64,000 nt of DNA from Begonia masoniana. Its lineage: Eukaryota > Streptophyta > Magnoliopsida > Cucurbitales > Begoniaceae. Made by a program: the position numbers and the translations under genes. Under the pieces are notes generated by a model, which did no database searches, was not told the DNA's origin, and saw only the letters and a program-made list of their open reading frames with translations. Below, in pieces: positions 36,221 through 47,334 of this stretch. Position 1 is the first letter of the stretch, and every line of letters starts with the position of its first letter. The DNA lies in contig CM039509.1 in assembly GCA_022432975.1 (NCBI GenBank), forward strand, positions 17,607,261-17,671,260, read 5' to 3'.

Positions 36221-37255
36221 CTGTTTCATCACATTCAATCCTCTCCATACCAATATGTATTCAAATTCATTTTCGTATACATTTTGAAAACATGATGCAT
36301 GGCATACAAACACATCCAAGTAAATACAAACCTAACGTTTTGTGATGTAGGCCCGAAGGCACAAGCAAACATTACTTACCTGATCTCCTGGAAATCACTC
36401 GTTTTCAACTACTCTGGAAGCCTTGCCCACCTAGTTTCATAAGCAGAATACCGATTAGATTACCACTAACTGTATCCTACATCACTCAGAAACCTAAGGA
36501 GCTAGTTTGGAAGTTCTGGTCATCATACACTCTCAGCTCAGTACTAAATCCCGAACTCCATTCATTCACAATATCGATATAACACACACACATTGCGCTC
36601 CCTCTGCTATCTAACCACTGAAATCTCAAGTGAACGAAAGGAAAACTTACCTAGTTGAGGAATGAGGATCGGTAAGGAGAATCGCCTGGAATTCTGCTGA
36701 GCCTGAGCTGAATACCGAGAAAGGAGAAATGAGGGAATAGTGGCGGCTAAACCTCATTAAACCCTTCCTTAAATACATTTTCCACTTTTCAAAATGCTAA
36801 TTACTCTTTTGCCCTTGCATAGTTATTTATTAACCTAATCATCATTTTCTCCCAAATCCTCACATTATAAATGGTTAGTTAAATTCGGTTCAATAGAACC
36901 GGGTGCTACAGAAGTTGATAAGTATTTGAGCGATAAAGTTGAAAAATACTCGGACAGTTTAGACATATTAGCATGGTGAAAAGTGACCTTGAATAAGTAT
37001 CCAATTTTGAGTCAAATAGCAAAAGATGTGTTGGTCATTTCTATTTCTACTATTGCTTTGGAGTCAGCATTTAGTTGTGGTGGTCGTATTGTTGACTTAT
37101 CCCTTACCTTCCTATTACCGACAACCGTTGAAACTATTATTTGCACTCAAAGTTGGATCTGTTTCAAAACTTTATGTATGGTCGAGCTAATAGATGACTA
37201 TAAAACTATTGGCGAATGTACGTTACATAATAATTTATTTTCTATGTCTTCTTAA

Positions 37256-38016
37256 ATCTTCACTCTTTACTAATAACTATTGTATTTTGTTTTGTCTAGA
37301 AATAGCTGCTAACAATCATAGAAATGAAAAAGGGGATGAAGATTTACCAACTATTATTGAATTGTAAAGATACTCTTCTTTTTTGTTAATCCTTTTTATC
37401 TTCATAGAAAAGATTGAATTGAAATTTAAATGTTTTTTTAAGATCTAGGGTGGAGTGTGGTGCGGTGTTCGACTTGTCGGTGGAATTTAGATACACTACT
37501 TTTGTGATTAATGAATGTTAGTTTTAATTTATATAGATTTGCTTTATTTGGAATAAGTTTCTATGGACTTTAGTTGTATATAGTTAATAGTTTATATCGT
37601 TATATAGAGTTTAGTGTTATCTTTGTTCAGTTTAATTGATGTTATTTGGATTTCTATAGAATTGTTGTATACTTTAATTGTTGTATATTTTATTTGGATG
37701 TTATGTTGACTTTAATTCTATTTTTAATTGGACTTTAGTTGTATTTAATATAGAATATTAGAATTGTTGTATAAGTTTTGTTTGGACTTTGGTTGGATAT
37801 TAAAGGGTGTATTTTTTATGGGGAATATTAGTATATTTAAGGTGTTTTAAAAAAAATTGCCCAATAACTGAACCTTTCGGTTCGGTTTGGGTCAGTTAAG
37901 GCAATACCGCGGGTCGGTTTTTAGTTCTAAGTCCAGAATCAAAAATCGATTGGTTCGGTTCAGGTCGGCTCTAAAACCAGCCCAAACTGACCTAAATCGA
38001 GCCAAGCCCAACCCTA
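37256..38016. other. hAT 3' non-coding and subterminal region
   Basis: T-rich stretch with repeated GGACTTTAGTTG/ATTGTTGTAT-like words, ending in a block rich in GGTTCGG/GGTCGG and the right terminus. A related copy of this end lies at 60239-60710. Confidence 0.7.
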
Positions 38017-38999
38017 GATTTAAGGAGCTCAAACAGTGGTTAAATTTGAATTTTGGATGGGTTTTGATCGAGTTTTAACCAAAAATTGACTCTAATTTCC
38101 TATTTGATCACGTTATTAGGGCTCAAAAAAATGCCCACGACTTGGAGTGAAGAGGAGAAAATTCTAAATTATCGAAAAACTCTATCATTGATACGTCTGT
38201 ATTTATCAAATTAGATTTTGCATAACGTTATGAACTAGAAAACTGCTACAGATTTATGGTTAAAATTGGAGCAATTGTGTATGAAAAAAACTCTAACGAG
38301 TAATCTGCATTTGAAGCAGCGTTTCTATTCTCATCAGTTAATGGAAAGTAGTTAAATTGAAGAACACATGACCAAATTCAATGAATTAGTTTCAGATTTG
38401 GAGACTATGGGTGGCAAGTACGATGAGGAGGATTTGTAGTTGATTCTATTGTGCTTGTTGCCTACTTCATATGGTGCTTTCTTATAGACTAATTTGCATA
38501 GTCGGGATACTTTAACTCTAGAAAATGTTTATGGGGCCTTGTTATTTGAAGGAGAAAATGAAGCAAATTGTTATTGGATCTGAGTCTCGCGGAGAAGAAC
38601 TAGTCTCTCAGGGTAGAACAGGAGGCTCAAACAACCGAGGTAGTGATGATGTTCAGGGTGTGAAGGGAAGATCAAAGTCAAGGAATTGAGATAGAACTTG
38701 TTACTTCTGTCAAAAGAAGGGGCACATAATCTGAGTGTTAGAAATTGTAGACTGTTAAGAGAGCTGTTGAGAAGGGAAAACAATCAATTACGTTCATTGA
38801 AGTTGTTGTCACAGAAGAAGAAAAAGAAGACCATGGTATTGGAGATCTTCTAGTTGTGTCAGAGGAAAACTCAAAGCCAAATAAGGATTGAATTCTAGAT
38901 TCAGCATGTTTGTTTCATATGTGTTGCAACCAGAATTGGTTTTCAGCATATGATTGTTTTAGAATGTGTTGTGTTAATGACTAATAACACACCTTGTAA

Positions 39000-41900
39000 T
39001 GTAACACCCGGCATTTTTGGCTGTATAAATTATCCTTTGAGTTATGGAATGAGATTAAATTGTCATTAATGTTACAAATATTTTATTGGAATTGTGGGAC
39101 GTTTTGTCGAGAAAGAGGATGTCGAGGAAACCGAACTGACGAACCAAATAACAAATCAATTAGAAACCAAATCGACGGAGTTCATGTTGAATTGAATAAT
39201 GGCATAAAAATCAAACTAATGTGTATCTAAACAAAACCATTAGTTAGAGATGCATGGAGGACAGTTTGGGAAGGAATTAATGTTGGTGGGAGGGAGCCAA
39301 TGGTTGGATGCCAAATGTCCAAAACTTGCTGAGAAACCTACCTCTTATCTTCTCTTCTACGTAAACCTCCATATTCTTCCTCTCCTCTCTGTTTCTCTCT
39401 TCCAGGCGACCAACGACGATTTTAACCTCAACCCTTTTCTTGTTTTCTCTATTTTTCTCCACCTAAGGTGATCTTCTAAGCTAGTTAGTAAGTATGGACA
39501 AGTTGAACGTTAGTTTTTTTGTTGAAGTTTAGGGTTAATATCCGATTACACACAAATACAGGTTTGTGAATCACCAAGGACTTACGTGCGAAGCTTTCAA
39601 CTCTACAGCAACAGGTAAGTTCATGCGTAGGTTTGGCCCTTAAGGCCCTACATCATGGAGATACTAGGTTTTTCATTTCTGTCGGGTAGATAAGTCATAG
39701 GTTATGTTCTGAGTTATCTGTGTTTTGCTTTACGTCTGCTGTGTTATTTCTGTCGTCTGTTTGTATTAAGTTTAAGCACTGTAAATGCTCATGCATACAC
39801 GTTTTTTCCCGAAAGTCATGCAAATGTTTTCTACACACAGTTTGAAGTTAAGAAAGATAAAACTTGTAATGTAATGTTCGGTTAAGTGTGGGACGGGGAC
39901 TGACCCCCTGCTCTGAATTACTGTACTGTATCTCTGAAATGTGCCTGATAGTGCACCCTCTGCTGCGCCAGTTCCCCTATGAGCTCCACTTATACCCCCT
40001 TGACAAATAAAAGTAATGTACTGCAATGTCACTGTATTTCGAAAGTTCAAGCATAGCATATGCATCACTGCATTTTAACATGTTCTTACTGAGCTCTAGG
40101 CTCATAGTTGAACTCCCTGATGTAGGTATGGAACCCATGGATGAGGATCTTGTGCCTCAATCCGTCGAATAGGTGGTTGGTGGCACGAGCTTTCAGGGGT
40201 GGTTGCGGCAACCAGACACATTTTTTACCCGAGAGAGTGAAGTTTAAAAGTGAAGGTCGTGTGTGTAGACTTTGTGTTTATGTTTTTAAAACTCCTGTTG
40301 GTGAATTCTTGAAGTGTATGTCAAGTTCTGTACAGCTTCTGAGATTTTTAAACGGTGTTTAGACTCTGTGTAAATGTTTTTAAAACCTCTGTATTTGACA
40401 ATTATAAATATATTTTGAAGTATTCTGGAATTGCTTGGAGTTCTTCTTTTAGGTTCTGCATGGATTGTCTTGAGTTGTAGAGCTATCCATGCAGTTTGTT
40501 TTCTTGAAACTCCTGTCATGTTTTTCTAAACTTCTGACGTGTTTTTTGGTATGTGTTAAAATTATGTTTGTGAATCGGTTTTCTAGAGTTTTGATGTTTT
40601 TGTGTCAAATGAAGTAAGTTGTCAAACAGAGGGGTAGCCGATCGATCGCCTGGGATAGCCGATCGATCGGCAGAGCAAATGTTATGTCTTCAAGTCTTCA
40701 AGTTTCCTCTGTAAATATCTTCCATGCCTTCTGTAAACATCTTAACGTCCACAGCTTCTGTCGTCCACAGATTCTGTCTTTTATTTCAAACGTCCACAGC
40801 TTCTGTCGTCCACAGATTCTGTCTTTTATTTCAAACGTCCACAGCTTCTGTCGTCCACAGATTCTGTCTTTTATTTCAAACGTCCACAGCTTCTGTCGTC
40901 CACAGATTCTGTCTTTTATTTCAAACGTCCACAGCTTCTGTCGTCCACAGATTCTGTCTTTTATTTCAAACGTCCACAGCTTCTGTCGTCCACAGATTCT
41001 GTCTTTTATTTCAAACGTCCACAGCTTCTGTCGTCCACAGAGTCTGGCCTTTTATTTCAAACGTCCACAGCTTCTGTCGTCCACAGATTCTGTCTTTTAT
41101 TTCAAACGTCCACAGCTTCTGTCGTCCACAGATTCTGTCTTTTATTTCAAACGTCCACAGCTTCTGTCGTCCACAGATTCTGTCTTTTATTTCAAACGTC
41201 CACAGCTTCTGTCGTCCACAGATTCTGTCTTTTATTTCAAACGTCCACGGTTAATGCCTTTTATTTCAAACGTCCACAGCTTCTGTCGTCCACAGAGTCT
41301 GCCCTTTTATTTCAAACGTCCTCAGCTACTGTGGTCCACAAACTCTGTCTTTCATTTTAAACGTCCACAGCTTCTGTCGTCCACAGATTCTGCCTTTTAT
41401 TTTCAACGTCCATAGGCCTTTGTTGTCCACTGTTTTTGCCTTCTATTTCAAACGACCATGGTTTCTGTCACCCACAGTAAGTCTTCCACGGCATGACTTC
41501 AGTTTCTGTTTTCCCCATTTTATTAAGTCTTCCACTGCATATCTGTCGTCCATTCTGCCTTCCAGTTTCTGTCGTCCATTTCTGTTTGTTTCTTCCTGCT
41601 CTCGTCCAGAGTACTCATCCAAGTTTTTAATATTCCTGTCTTCTTGTTTTTCTCTTGTCATGTATTTCCGTAATCTGATTTCAATATGTCTTCGCCTTCT
41701 GTCTCCCTGTTTTTCTTCTCCTATTTATTTCTGAAGTTCGACTTCTAATATGTTTTCCAATCTAAATTTCCAGAGAAGGTTTTCCCTGCCTTCTGTCTTC
41801 CTGGTTTTCTTCTGCCATTTATAACTGTCATCCAGATTTTTATATGTCTTCCTATTTTCTTCTGTTATTCACTGTAGTCTTCCAGTCTTTAATTCCAGAG

Positions 41901-42007
41901 AGATTTTTCTCCGTATAAAATTTTAAAAGTTCAAAAAAAAATAGTCCACCTTTTAAAATGTCCGGAGTGACGGCTCCTCGACCCCGATCGGGTTTGGGGT
42001 CGTCACA
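39000..42007 (+). mobile_element. Solo LTR (Ty3/gypsy) inside copia remnant
   Basis: A 3008-bp LTR starts TGTAACACCCGG, ends GGGGTCGTCACA, and is flanked by TGTAA (38995-38999 and 42008-42012). It has CTAAG|GTGAT (about 39468), an exon-like block ending ACAG|GTAAGT (GT at 39615), CCTACATCA (39647-39655), TGATGTAGG (40118-40126) and a 45-bp tandem array. Confidence 0.94.
40746..41415. repeat. 45-bp minisatellite in LTR, about 11 good and 3-4 decayed copies
   Basis: The unit is CGTCCACAGCTTCTGTCGTC, CACAGATTCTG and TCTTTTATTTCAAA. The copies are nearly identical from 40746 to about 41250, then shorter and divergent. Two overlapping open frames (period 15 residues) run through it and do not look like genes. 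Confidence 0.95.
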
Positions 42008-42600
42008 TGTAAAGTAGTTGATATTGGTACCAATAGAATCAAGATGTTTGATGGAGTTGTGAGGACATTGGGTAATGTGTGACATGTTCCCGAATTGAAG
42101 AGTACTTTAAATACGAAAGGGTACAAGTACAACGATATAGTTGTAGTTGTTAAGATCAATATGGGTGCTCTCATTATGTTAAAGGGACACATGAAGTCTG
42201 TAAATTTCTACGTGTTAGAAACAGTGATAGGTAATAAGATTGCTAAGTTTGTGAATTCACATTCTAAATGAATGTTTAAAAATACTCAAAAGAAATCAGG
42301 TTATCAGGTAAAGTTCAAGTTGGGATTTGAATGTACAACAGAGCCGATGTGTCAGCTTATTACGAATATTCAGTCACCAGTTTCAATTTCACGTTAGAGT
42401 GGTATCGCAAAACACAGAACCAAGTGGAAGGTTAAAGCTCCAAGGCGATATGGTGAAACTAGTTCAGTGGGTTATGCATTGAATATGTTCGAGATTATAG
42501 ATTCTAGTGGAGAGTTTTCAACATGTTCAAATGCAGTTCGTTGTGACAACTCTGATAATTTAGTGATATCATGGAGAAGGAGATGTAATTTCTTATTGAG

Positions 42601-44050
42601 TTTTTTTTTTCAAGTTTAAGCGAGGCTTAAACTTGATTGGTATCAGTTCAAGTTTAAAATAGCAACGTCTCCATGTTGCAAGTTGTCTCTTGTCACGTGA
42701 TATTTGCTCTTTATATGCTTTGACTTCTTATGACTTTTAGGTGTTTTAAAGTTAGTCATTGCTACACTATTATTACAAAAAAGTGTTAATGACTAATCCA
42801 TATATGGAACAACTTCTAGATCACTAAAGAACCAGCAGAGTCATACAACTTCTTTAGTTGGTTCTAAAACAACTACATAAATCAGCTTCCATAGTTGAAT
42901 AAAAAATGCCACCTTGTTTAGTGCTTTTTCAAACTATGGTTCCATCACCAAAAGAAAAAATTGATCTATATATCGACCTTAAAACATCTATATCAATTTG
43001 AAAATCAAAATTTGTATACCTATAAAAATCAAATCTCTATCAGAATGTATAAGTATATAGTTTCTCGTTCTCTTAAAATACTAGAGAATATGCTTTACTA
43101 CTATCCTATAATGTAATTCAGAATTTGAGTGGAATCGACTTATTATCCCTCTTACATGATGTAGCATATATCAAGCTCCCAACCACTAATATATATGGAT
43201 AACATCTTATATCCTCTTTCTTTTGAGGAGTGTCTGAGCGCTATTTCTTAGAAATGGTAACTCCATGAAAGGAAGGTAAATTATATTTCTTTGAGTTATG
43301 CATTGAACATTTTGACAAATATCTTGTCAATATATAAAATGCTAACGTCTTATTCTTGTGATCTCTACATGGATGAATCTCAAGCATACAACTTGCTTGG
43401 ACATGGTTAGCCAACCAAACTTTTAAGTATGACAACAATTTTACTTTATTACCAATAAGTAGAATGTAATCTACATAAATAATATATCACTTGCTACTCT
43501 AGGTTGTATACATAAGATCCGTCAAGACATTGCACGAATCTAATAAGATTTGATTGAATATCAAATCTCGAGTACCATGACATAGATGATTGCTTAAGCT
43601 AAAAAATGGACATATGCAACTTTCACAATTTTGCTTTGCATTCTTTGCTATGAAACCTTTTAACTTCTATATATAAATGGTATCTTGAAGATAGTCATTT
43701 AAAAATGGTGACTTGACATTCATTTGCCAAATCTCAATCATAATGAGCTTCTATCCGAATGGACTTAAAACATTATTACTCGTGAGAAAATTTCTACATA
43801 GCCAATTCCTCATTTTTTGGTATAAACTTTAACATTAGTATAGCTTTGAATATCACCTTATTCTCATTCAAAAATTTGCACTTTTATGAGTTTTGCTGCT
43901 TCAAGTGGTCAAGATTGTCTGAGAGTGAGTTAGAATATATAGATGTCATCTCAAGTTTCATACCCCAAAATCATGCTCCTTTGATAGGGTTCTCTATTAG
44001 ACATCTATACTATAGTGAATTGAGAGAAGTTTCATGCACTTCTTATGTAG
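42601..44050 (-). pseudogene. Ty1/copia reverse transcriptase remnant, minus strand
   Basis: Reading the minus strand, decayed frames give MNVKSPFLNDYLQ with IYIQMKG (about 43640-43730) and later KVWLANHVQASCMLEIH and TRYLSKCSMHNSKKYN with LPSFHGVTISKK (43241-43420). These match the copia RT blocks MDVKTAFLNG and the region after YVDD that ends near FRHGIxLSK. Stops and frameshifts are frequent. Orientation is opposite to the gag remnant at 38025-42600, so it is a separate insertion or an inverted piece. No LTR was found. Confidence 0.75.
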
Positions 44051-44399
44051 CCATGCATGCTAGCCACCCGCGTAAGCACATAGGGTTTTTTTTTCATCGT
44101 ATGACATCATTTACACCCAATAAAGAGAAATAGGAAACTAATAGAAAATTAAAATAAACAACTTTGTTTGCATCTGTGCTGTCCCTAAGAGCAGCTTCCT
44201 CTCCGTCTTGCCAAATCCAAAATTATTTATTTAGTCATTTAAATTTTATTAATTTAATTTAAAATTATACTATATTTTTAAAAAGTCTCTCTCTCCTCTC
44301 AAGCAACACCTCACCCTCTCCCTTTTTTTATGGTAAAAACTAATTTAAACACCAAAGTATGAGTTTAATTTGAAATAACTCTTAAACTAAAAATTTTAA
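44051..44399. other. AT-rich stretch without gene
   Basis: Nothing supportable; T/A-rich runs only. Confidence 0.4.
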
Positions 44400-45000
44400 C
44401 AACTAAAATCTTAAACTATCTAAAATGTAATAAATCAAACCTTGACGGGGGCTGATCACCTGCCGTCCTCAGTTTACACCGAGATCGGGGGGCCAATCTA
44501 AATGGAACGGCCCCCCGATCTGTCCAGTGCTTACGTGACACTAGACATATTGGGTCAGAGGATCGATGTGGGGGGTGGAGACCCCCCTGTTCAACGTGCA
44601 CTTTACGTGACTCGAGACCGGGGGGACACCGCTTCGAATCAGCCCCTCGTTCCTTGCCTTTTCCTTTTTAAACTTCTCGACCCCCCGCCCTAGATCGGCC
44701 CCTCGTTATCAAAATGAGGTATGAGAACAGGGGGGTCATTGCCCCGACGCGGCCCCCTGATCTCAATTATTTTGCCTGAAAATGAGCAGTTGATGTGGGG
44801 CATAGACCCGTTCAATGTGCACTGCGCGTGATTTGAGAACGGGGGGTCACCGCCAAGGATCGGCCCCCCGTTGTTGGCCCTAATTTTTTGGTAAGATTAA
44901 GAACGGCCCCCCAATCTAAAATATTTTGTCTGAGAACCGGGGGCCATTTTTAAGAACGGGGGGCCAATCTCCAATACTATATAAGAAAACACCTCCATTC
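44400..45000. repeat. G-run/C-run repeats at the 5' side of the MULE
   Basis: GATCGGGGGGCC, CGGCCCCCCGATCT, GAACGGGGGGTCACCGC and GAACGGCCCCCC recur in both orientations about ten times. Some form long complementary pairs. This is probably the terminal or subterminal region of the neighbouring Mutator-like element. Confidence 0.65.
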
Positions 45001-45080
45001 TCACCCCCTGCTGGCAAAAAAAAACCCTTAAACCTCTACTTTTTCTTGCTCCAGTAAATTTTCTCTATATTAGAGTCGTC

Positions 45081-47040
45081 AATGGATTCTGATTTGAGTA
45101 GATCGATTGATTTAGACAAGACAACAACTTATGATGCAAATAAAGATTGGTATTCGAACTCCACGCCCATATATGGTGATCTTCGGGCATTCGATCAACT
45201 TAAAGATAATGAAGAAATAGAGGTGCAATCGACATTGAAAACTCTAGACGATGAGCTTTGAACACCGGTTGACTCGGAGGATGATGAAGTGGAAAGCATA
45301 CCGATAAAGGAAGAAATTTTGATGAGATTTTATTTGAAAAAAAATATAGTTCTTTAAAGCCAATTAGAGAAGAAATAGTAGAATGTGCTTTGAATAGTGG
45401 TTATGGGATCAAATTCATTACAAGTGAATCTCGGAGACTGACGGCAGTAAGTGAAGACGAATGTGATTGGCGACTGCATGATTCCAAGATGCAAAATTAG
45501 CTTACGTTTCAAATAAAACGTTTCAACAATTGTCACAACTGTTCAAGAAAAATTGAGAATCGACATGATACTGCAAAATGAGTGGCAAATCATTATTTAG
45601 ATAGGTTCAAAAGTTAACCTATGTGGGAAATTCCGTCCATTATTGAGACAGTGTGAAATGGTTTGAATGTCAATATTACACCAAGTCTTGCCAGAAGAGT
45701 AAGAAGCGAAGCTTGAAAACTTAATGAAAGGAAAGACGACAAACAATATACGCTATTGTGGTCGTACGCAGAATAAATTCGTAGGTCAAACCCAGGTAGC
45801 ACATTTGGCCTACAGACTTACTTGGTAGGCTCTGTCGATAATAAGTTCTGTGTATTCGAAAGAATGGCTACTTGAAAGGCAGGTTTGCTACAGTGTAGTA
45901 GATCTATTATATGTTTGGATGATTGTCATCTAAAGGTTTTTCAGCCAATTACTGACAGCCGTCAGCATTGATGGCAATGATGGAATATATCCAGTTGCTA
46001 TTGTCAATGTGGAATCACAGTATGGACTCATGGACGTGGTTTTTGTAATTATTAAAGGAAGACATACAGACTGAATCGGGATACAGATGGACATTTGTTT
46101 CAGATCAACAAAAAATATAATGCATTTCTAATTGTTCTTTCAATTATTGGGGCAGTGTGGTAGTTATATTGTTTTATGTTGACTCTATTGTTCTTTCAAA
46201 TATTAGGGGTTGTTGCCCGTGATGCAACAAGAATTATCGTTAGCCGAACATCGCTACTGCCTCCGGCATATGTACCTAAATTTTAAAAATCAATTTCGGG
46301 CCAGAGTATACAAAGATGCAATGTGGAATGCGGTCATGGCAACCACAACTTTTCATTTCGAGAGAGAAATGAAGAACTTACATCAGATTAACCTGGATGC
46401 CCACGCATATCTTCGAGGCACAGACCCTAGATATTGAGATAGTCATGCATTTTCTTTGATTCCCAAGTGTGAACTGGGATTAAACAATTTATGTGAGTCA
46501 TTTAATGTAGTTCTATTACCTGTCAGGGACAAACCGATTCTGACCATGTTCGAGATGATCCACATGTGGCCTCATCAACATACGTCTTGTGTCCCCAGAT
46601 AAGAAAAAAGCTTGTAAAGCTAGAACGTGCAGCTCGAAATTTGAGTGTTATGTTTGCGGAAGCTACACAATTTGAGGTCAGCAACGGCAACGAACAATAT
46701 GTTATCTACATGAATACATGTGTGTGCAACTGTTAAAGGTGGAAGCTTACCAGAATCCCGTGTGTCCATTTCATTCATTGCATTCAATTCATAAGACTAG
46801 CACATGAAAATTATTTTCATCAATACTATCATCGGGGAACGTATTTGCAGATGTACTCAAACTTCATTCATCCTTTTAGCGACCAACACATGTGGCCGCT
46901 CGTACAAAATATGAACCCAATCTTTCTTACCAAAAGAAAATGCCAGCCTGGTAGGCTGAAGAAGAAAAGAGTGTGAGATGTCGATGAACCACCAAGTTCG
47001 AAAACTGCCAAGAAGAACTCAATCATGTCGTGTGGTATAT
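45081..47040 (+). pseudogene. MULE (Mutator-like) transposase, broken
   Basis: The start is MDSDLSRSIDLDKTTTYDAN (45081) with an acidic region. The frames continue in MULE order. They show EKLNERKDDKQYTLLWSYAE (about 45715), then IRRSNPGSTF, a DDCHLK catalytic-Asp block (about 45918) and LSLAEHRYCLRHMYLNF with FEREMKNLHQINLDAHAYL (46240-46410). A second DDE-type region follows, then the SWIM zinc finger pattern CVCNC..WKLTRIPCVHFIH (about 46720-46790) and PLVQNMNPIFLTKRKCQPGR. Many stops are present. The transposase would have acted on Mutator-type terminal repeats. Clean TIRs were not identified. Confidence 0.88.
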
Positions 47041-47265
47041 GTAATACCCTCTGTCCTAAGTCCAACCCGAGATTCGCAGAGTTTTAACTTAGCACGTCAT
47101 CTCCGGCCCAAGTCTAACCCCGGATTCATGGAGCACAGGGTGGTCCACTCATGAACTTCTCTCCTTGGAAATGGAGTTTTTGCCTTCCCCACCACTCGAA
47201 CCCAGGACCTCCAGACTATAATCCATGGGCTACAAGTGATGGTATCACATGAGCTACTAGCCCAA
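47041..47265 (-). mobile_element. tRNA-derived SINE-like unit
   Basis: The minus strand reads GGGCTAGTAGCTCATGTGAT (A-box-like) and, about 40 bp further, CCTGGGTTCGAGTGG (B-box). This spacing is typical of a tRNA-type RNA polymerase III promoter. A non-tRNA body follows to about 47041. No clear target duplication was seen. Confidence 0.55.
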
Positions 47266-47272
47266 GTGGACG

Positions 47273-47334
47273 TATGTGGATGATTATGTTACCTTAATTT
47301 AATTGATGTATGTGGATGATTATGTTACCTTAAT
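47273..47334. repeat. Short direct repeat
   Basis: GTATGTGGATGATTATGTTA CCTTAAT occurs twice, 35 bp apart. Confidence 0.8.

Larger units (their letters stand above)
33341..36910 (-). mobile_element. Solo LTR (Ty3/gypsy) inside the hAT transposase
   Basis: A 3570-bp LTR starts TGTAGCACCCGG on the minus strand at 36910 and ends GGGGCGTTACA at 33341. The target duplication is GAAGT (33336-33340, 36911-36915). It contains a first donor CTAG|GTAAG (about 36651), a second donor CAG|GTAAGT (GT at 36378-36379), a 15-bp inverted repeat (35866-35880 with 36337-36351), a 109-bp duplication and a very large 27-bp tandem array at its 3' end. More than half of its length is the array. Confidence 0.93.
31758..37255 (+). 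pseudogene. hAT transposase (BED finger and hAT dimerisation domain), broken
   Basis: The frame begins with an ATG in MESQMSDSNINKRKG (31758), followed by a BED-finger-like region around RTWEHFT (about 31815). The middle part has CIHIHCFAHILNLIVNNGL (about 32530) and DVPTRWNFMYLMLENV (about 32715-32765), both standard in plant hAT transposases. LLDPRCKSK follows at about 33097. The C-terminal dimerisation domain is at 36983-37150 (YPILSQIAKDVLVI, STIALESAFSCGGRIVD, VETIICTQSW). Stops and frameshifts are scattered throughout, and a solo LTR splits the gene between SNMSEV and EVDKYLSDK. It would have cut and pasted the element; it cannot now make a full protein. Confidence 0.9.
29272..38016 (+). 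mobile_element. hAT DNA transposon, full-length but decayed, with nested insertions
   Basis: The element is bounded by the 8-bp target duplication GATTTAAG (29264-29271 and 38017-38024). Its ends are hAT-like: TAGGGGTGGGC at the left and GCCCAACCCTA at the right. Both subterminal regions are rich in GGTTTGG/GGTTCGG-type motifs. It carries a broken transposase at 31758-37255, a Cassandra TRIM (30348-31185) and a solo LTR (33341-36910). Without the nested parts it would be about 4.3 kb. The stretch 29280-30342 holds no supportable gene. Confidence 0.88.
38025..42600 (+). pseudogene. Ty1/copia gag-protease-integrase start, broken and split by a solo LTR
   Basis: Decayed frames follow the copia polyprotein. 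The gag part has WSEEEKILNYRKTLSL (about 38150), LKQRFYSHQLMES and EHMTKFNELVSDLETMGGKY (about 38365), LLPTSYGAF and a CYFCQKKGH zinc-knuckle start (about 38700). A protease-like region DSACLFHMCCNQNWF lies at about 38898-38945. After the LTR come VVDIGTNRIKMFDGVVRTLG (about 42013-42073), a pre-integrase segment, and near 42430 APRRYGE with SVGYALNM, which in this family lies just before reverse transcriptase. Much of pol is missing. It has many stops and is not functional. Confidence 0.82.

Noticed and set aside
40684..41415. Two overlapping long open frames with a 15-residue period
   Set aside because: By-product of the 45-bp repeat; both frames are open only because the unit has no stops.
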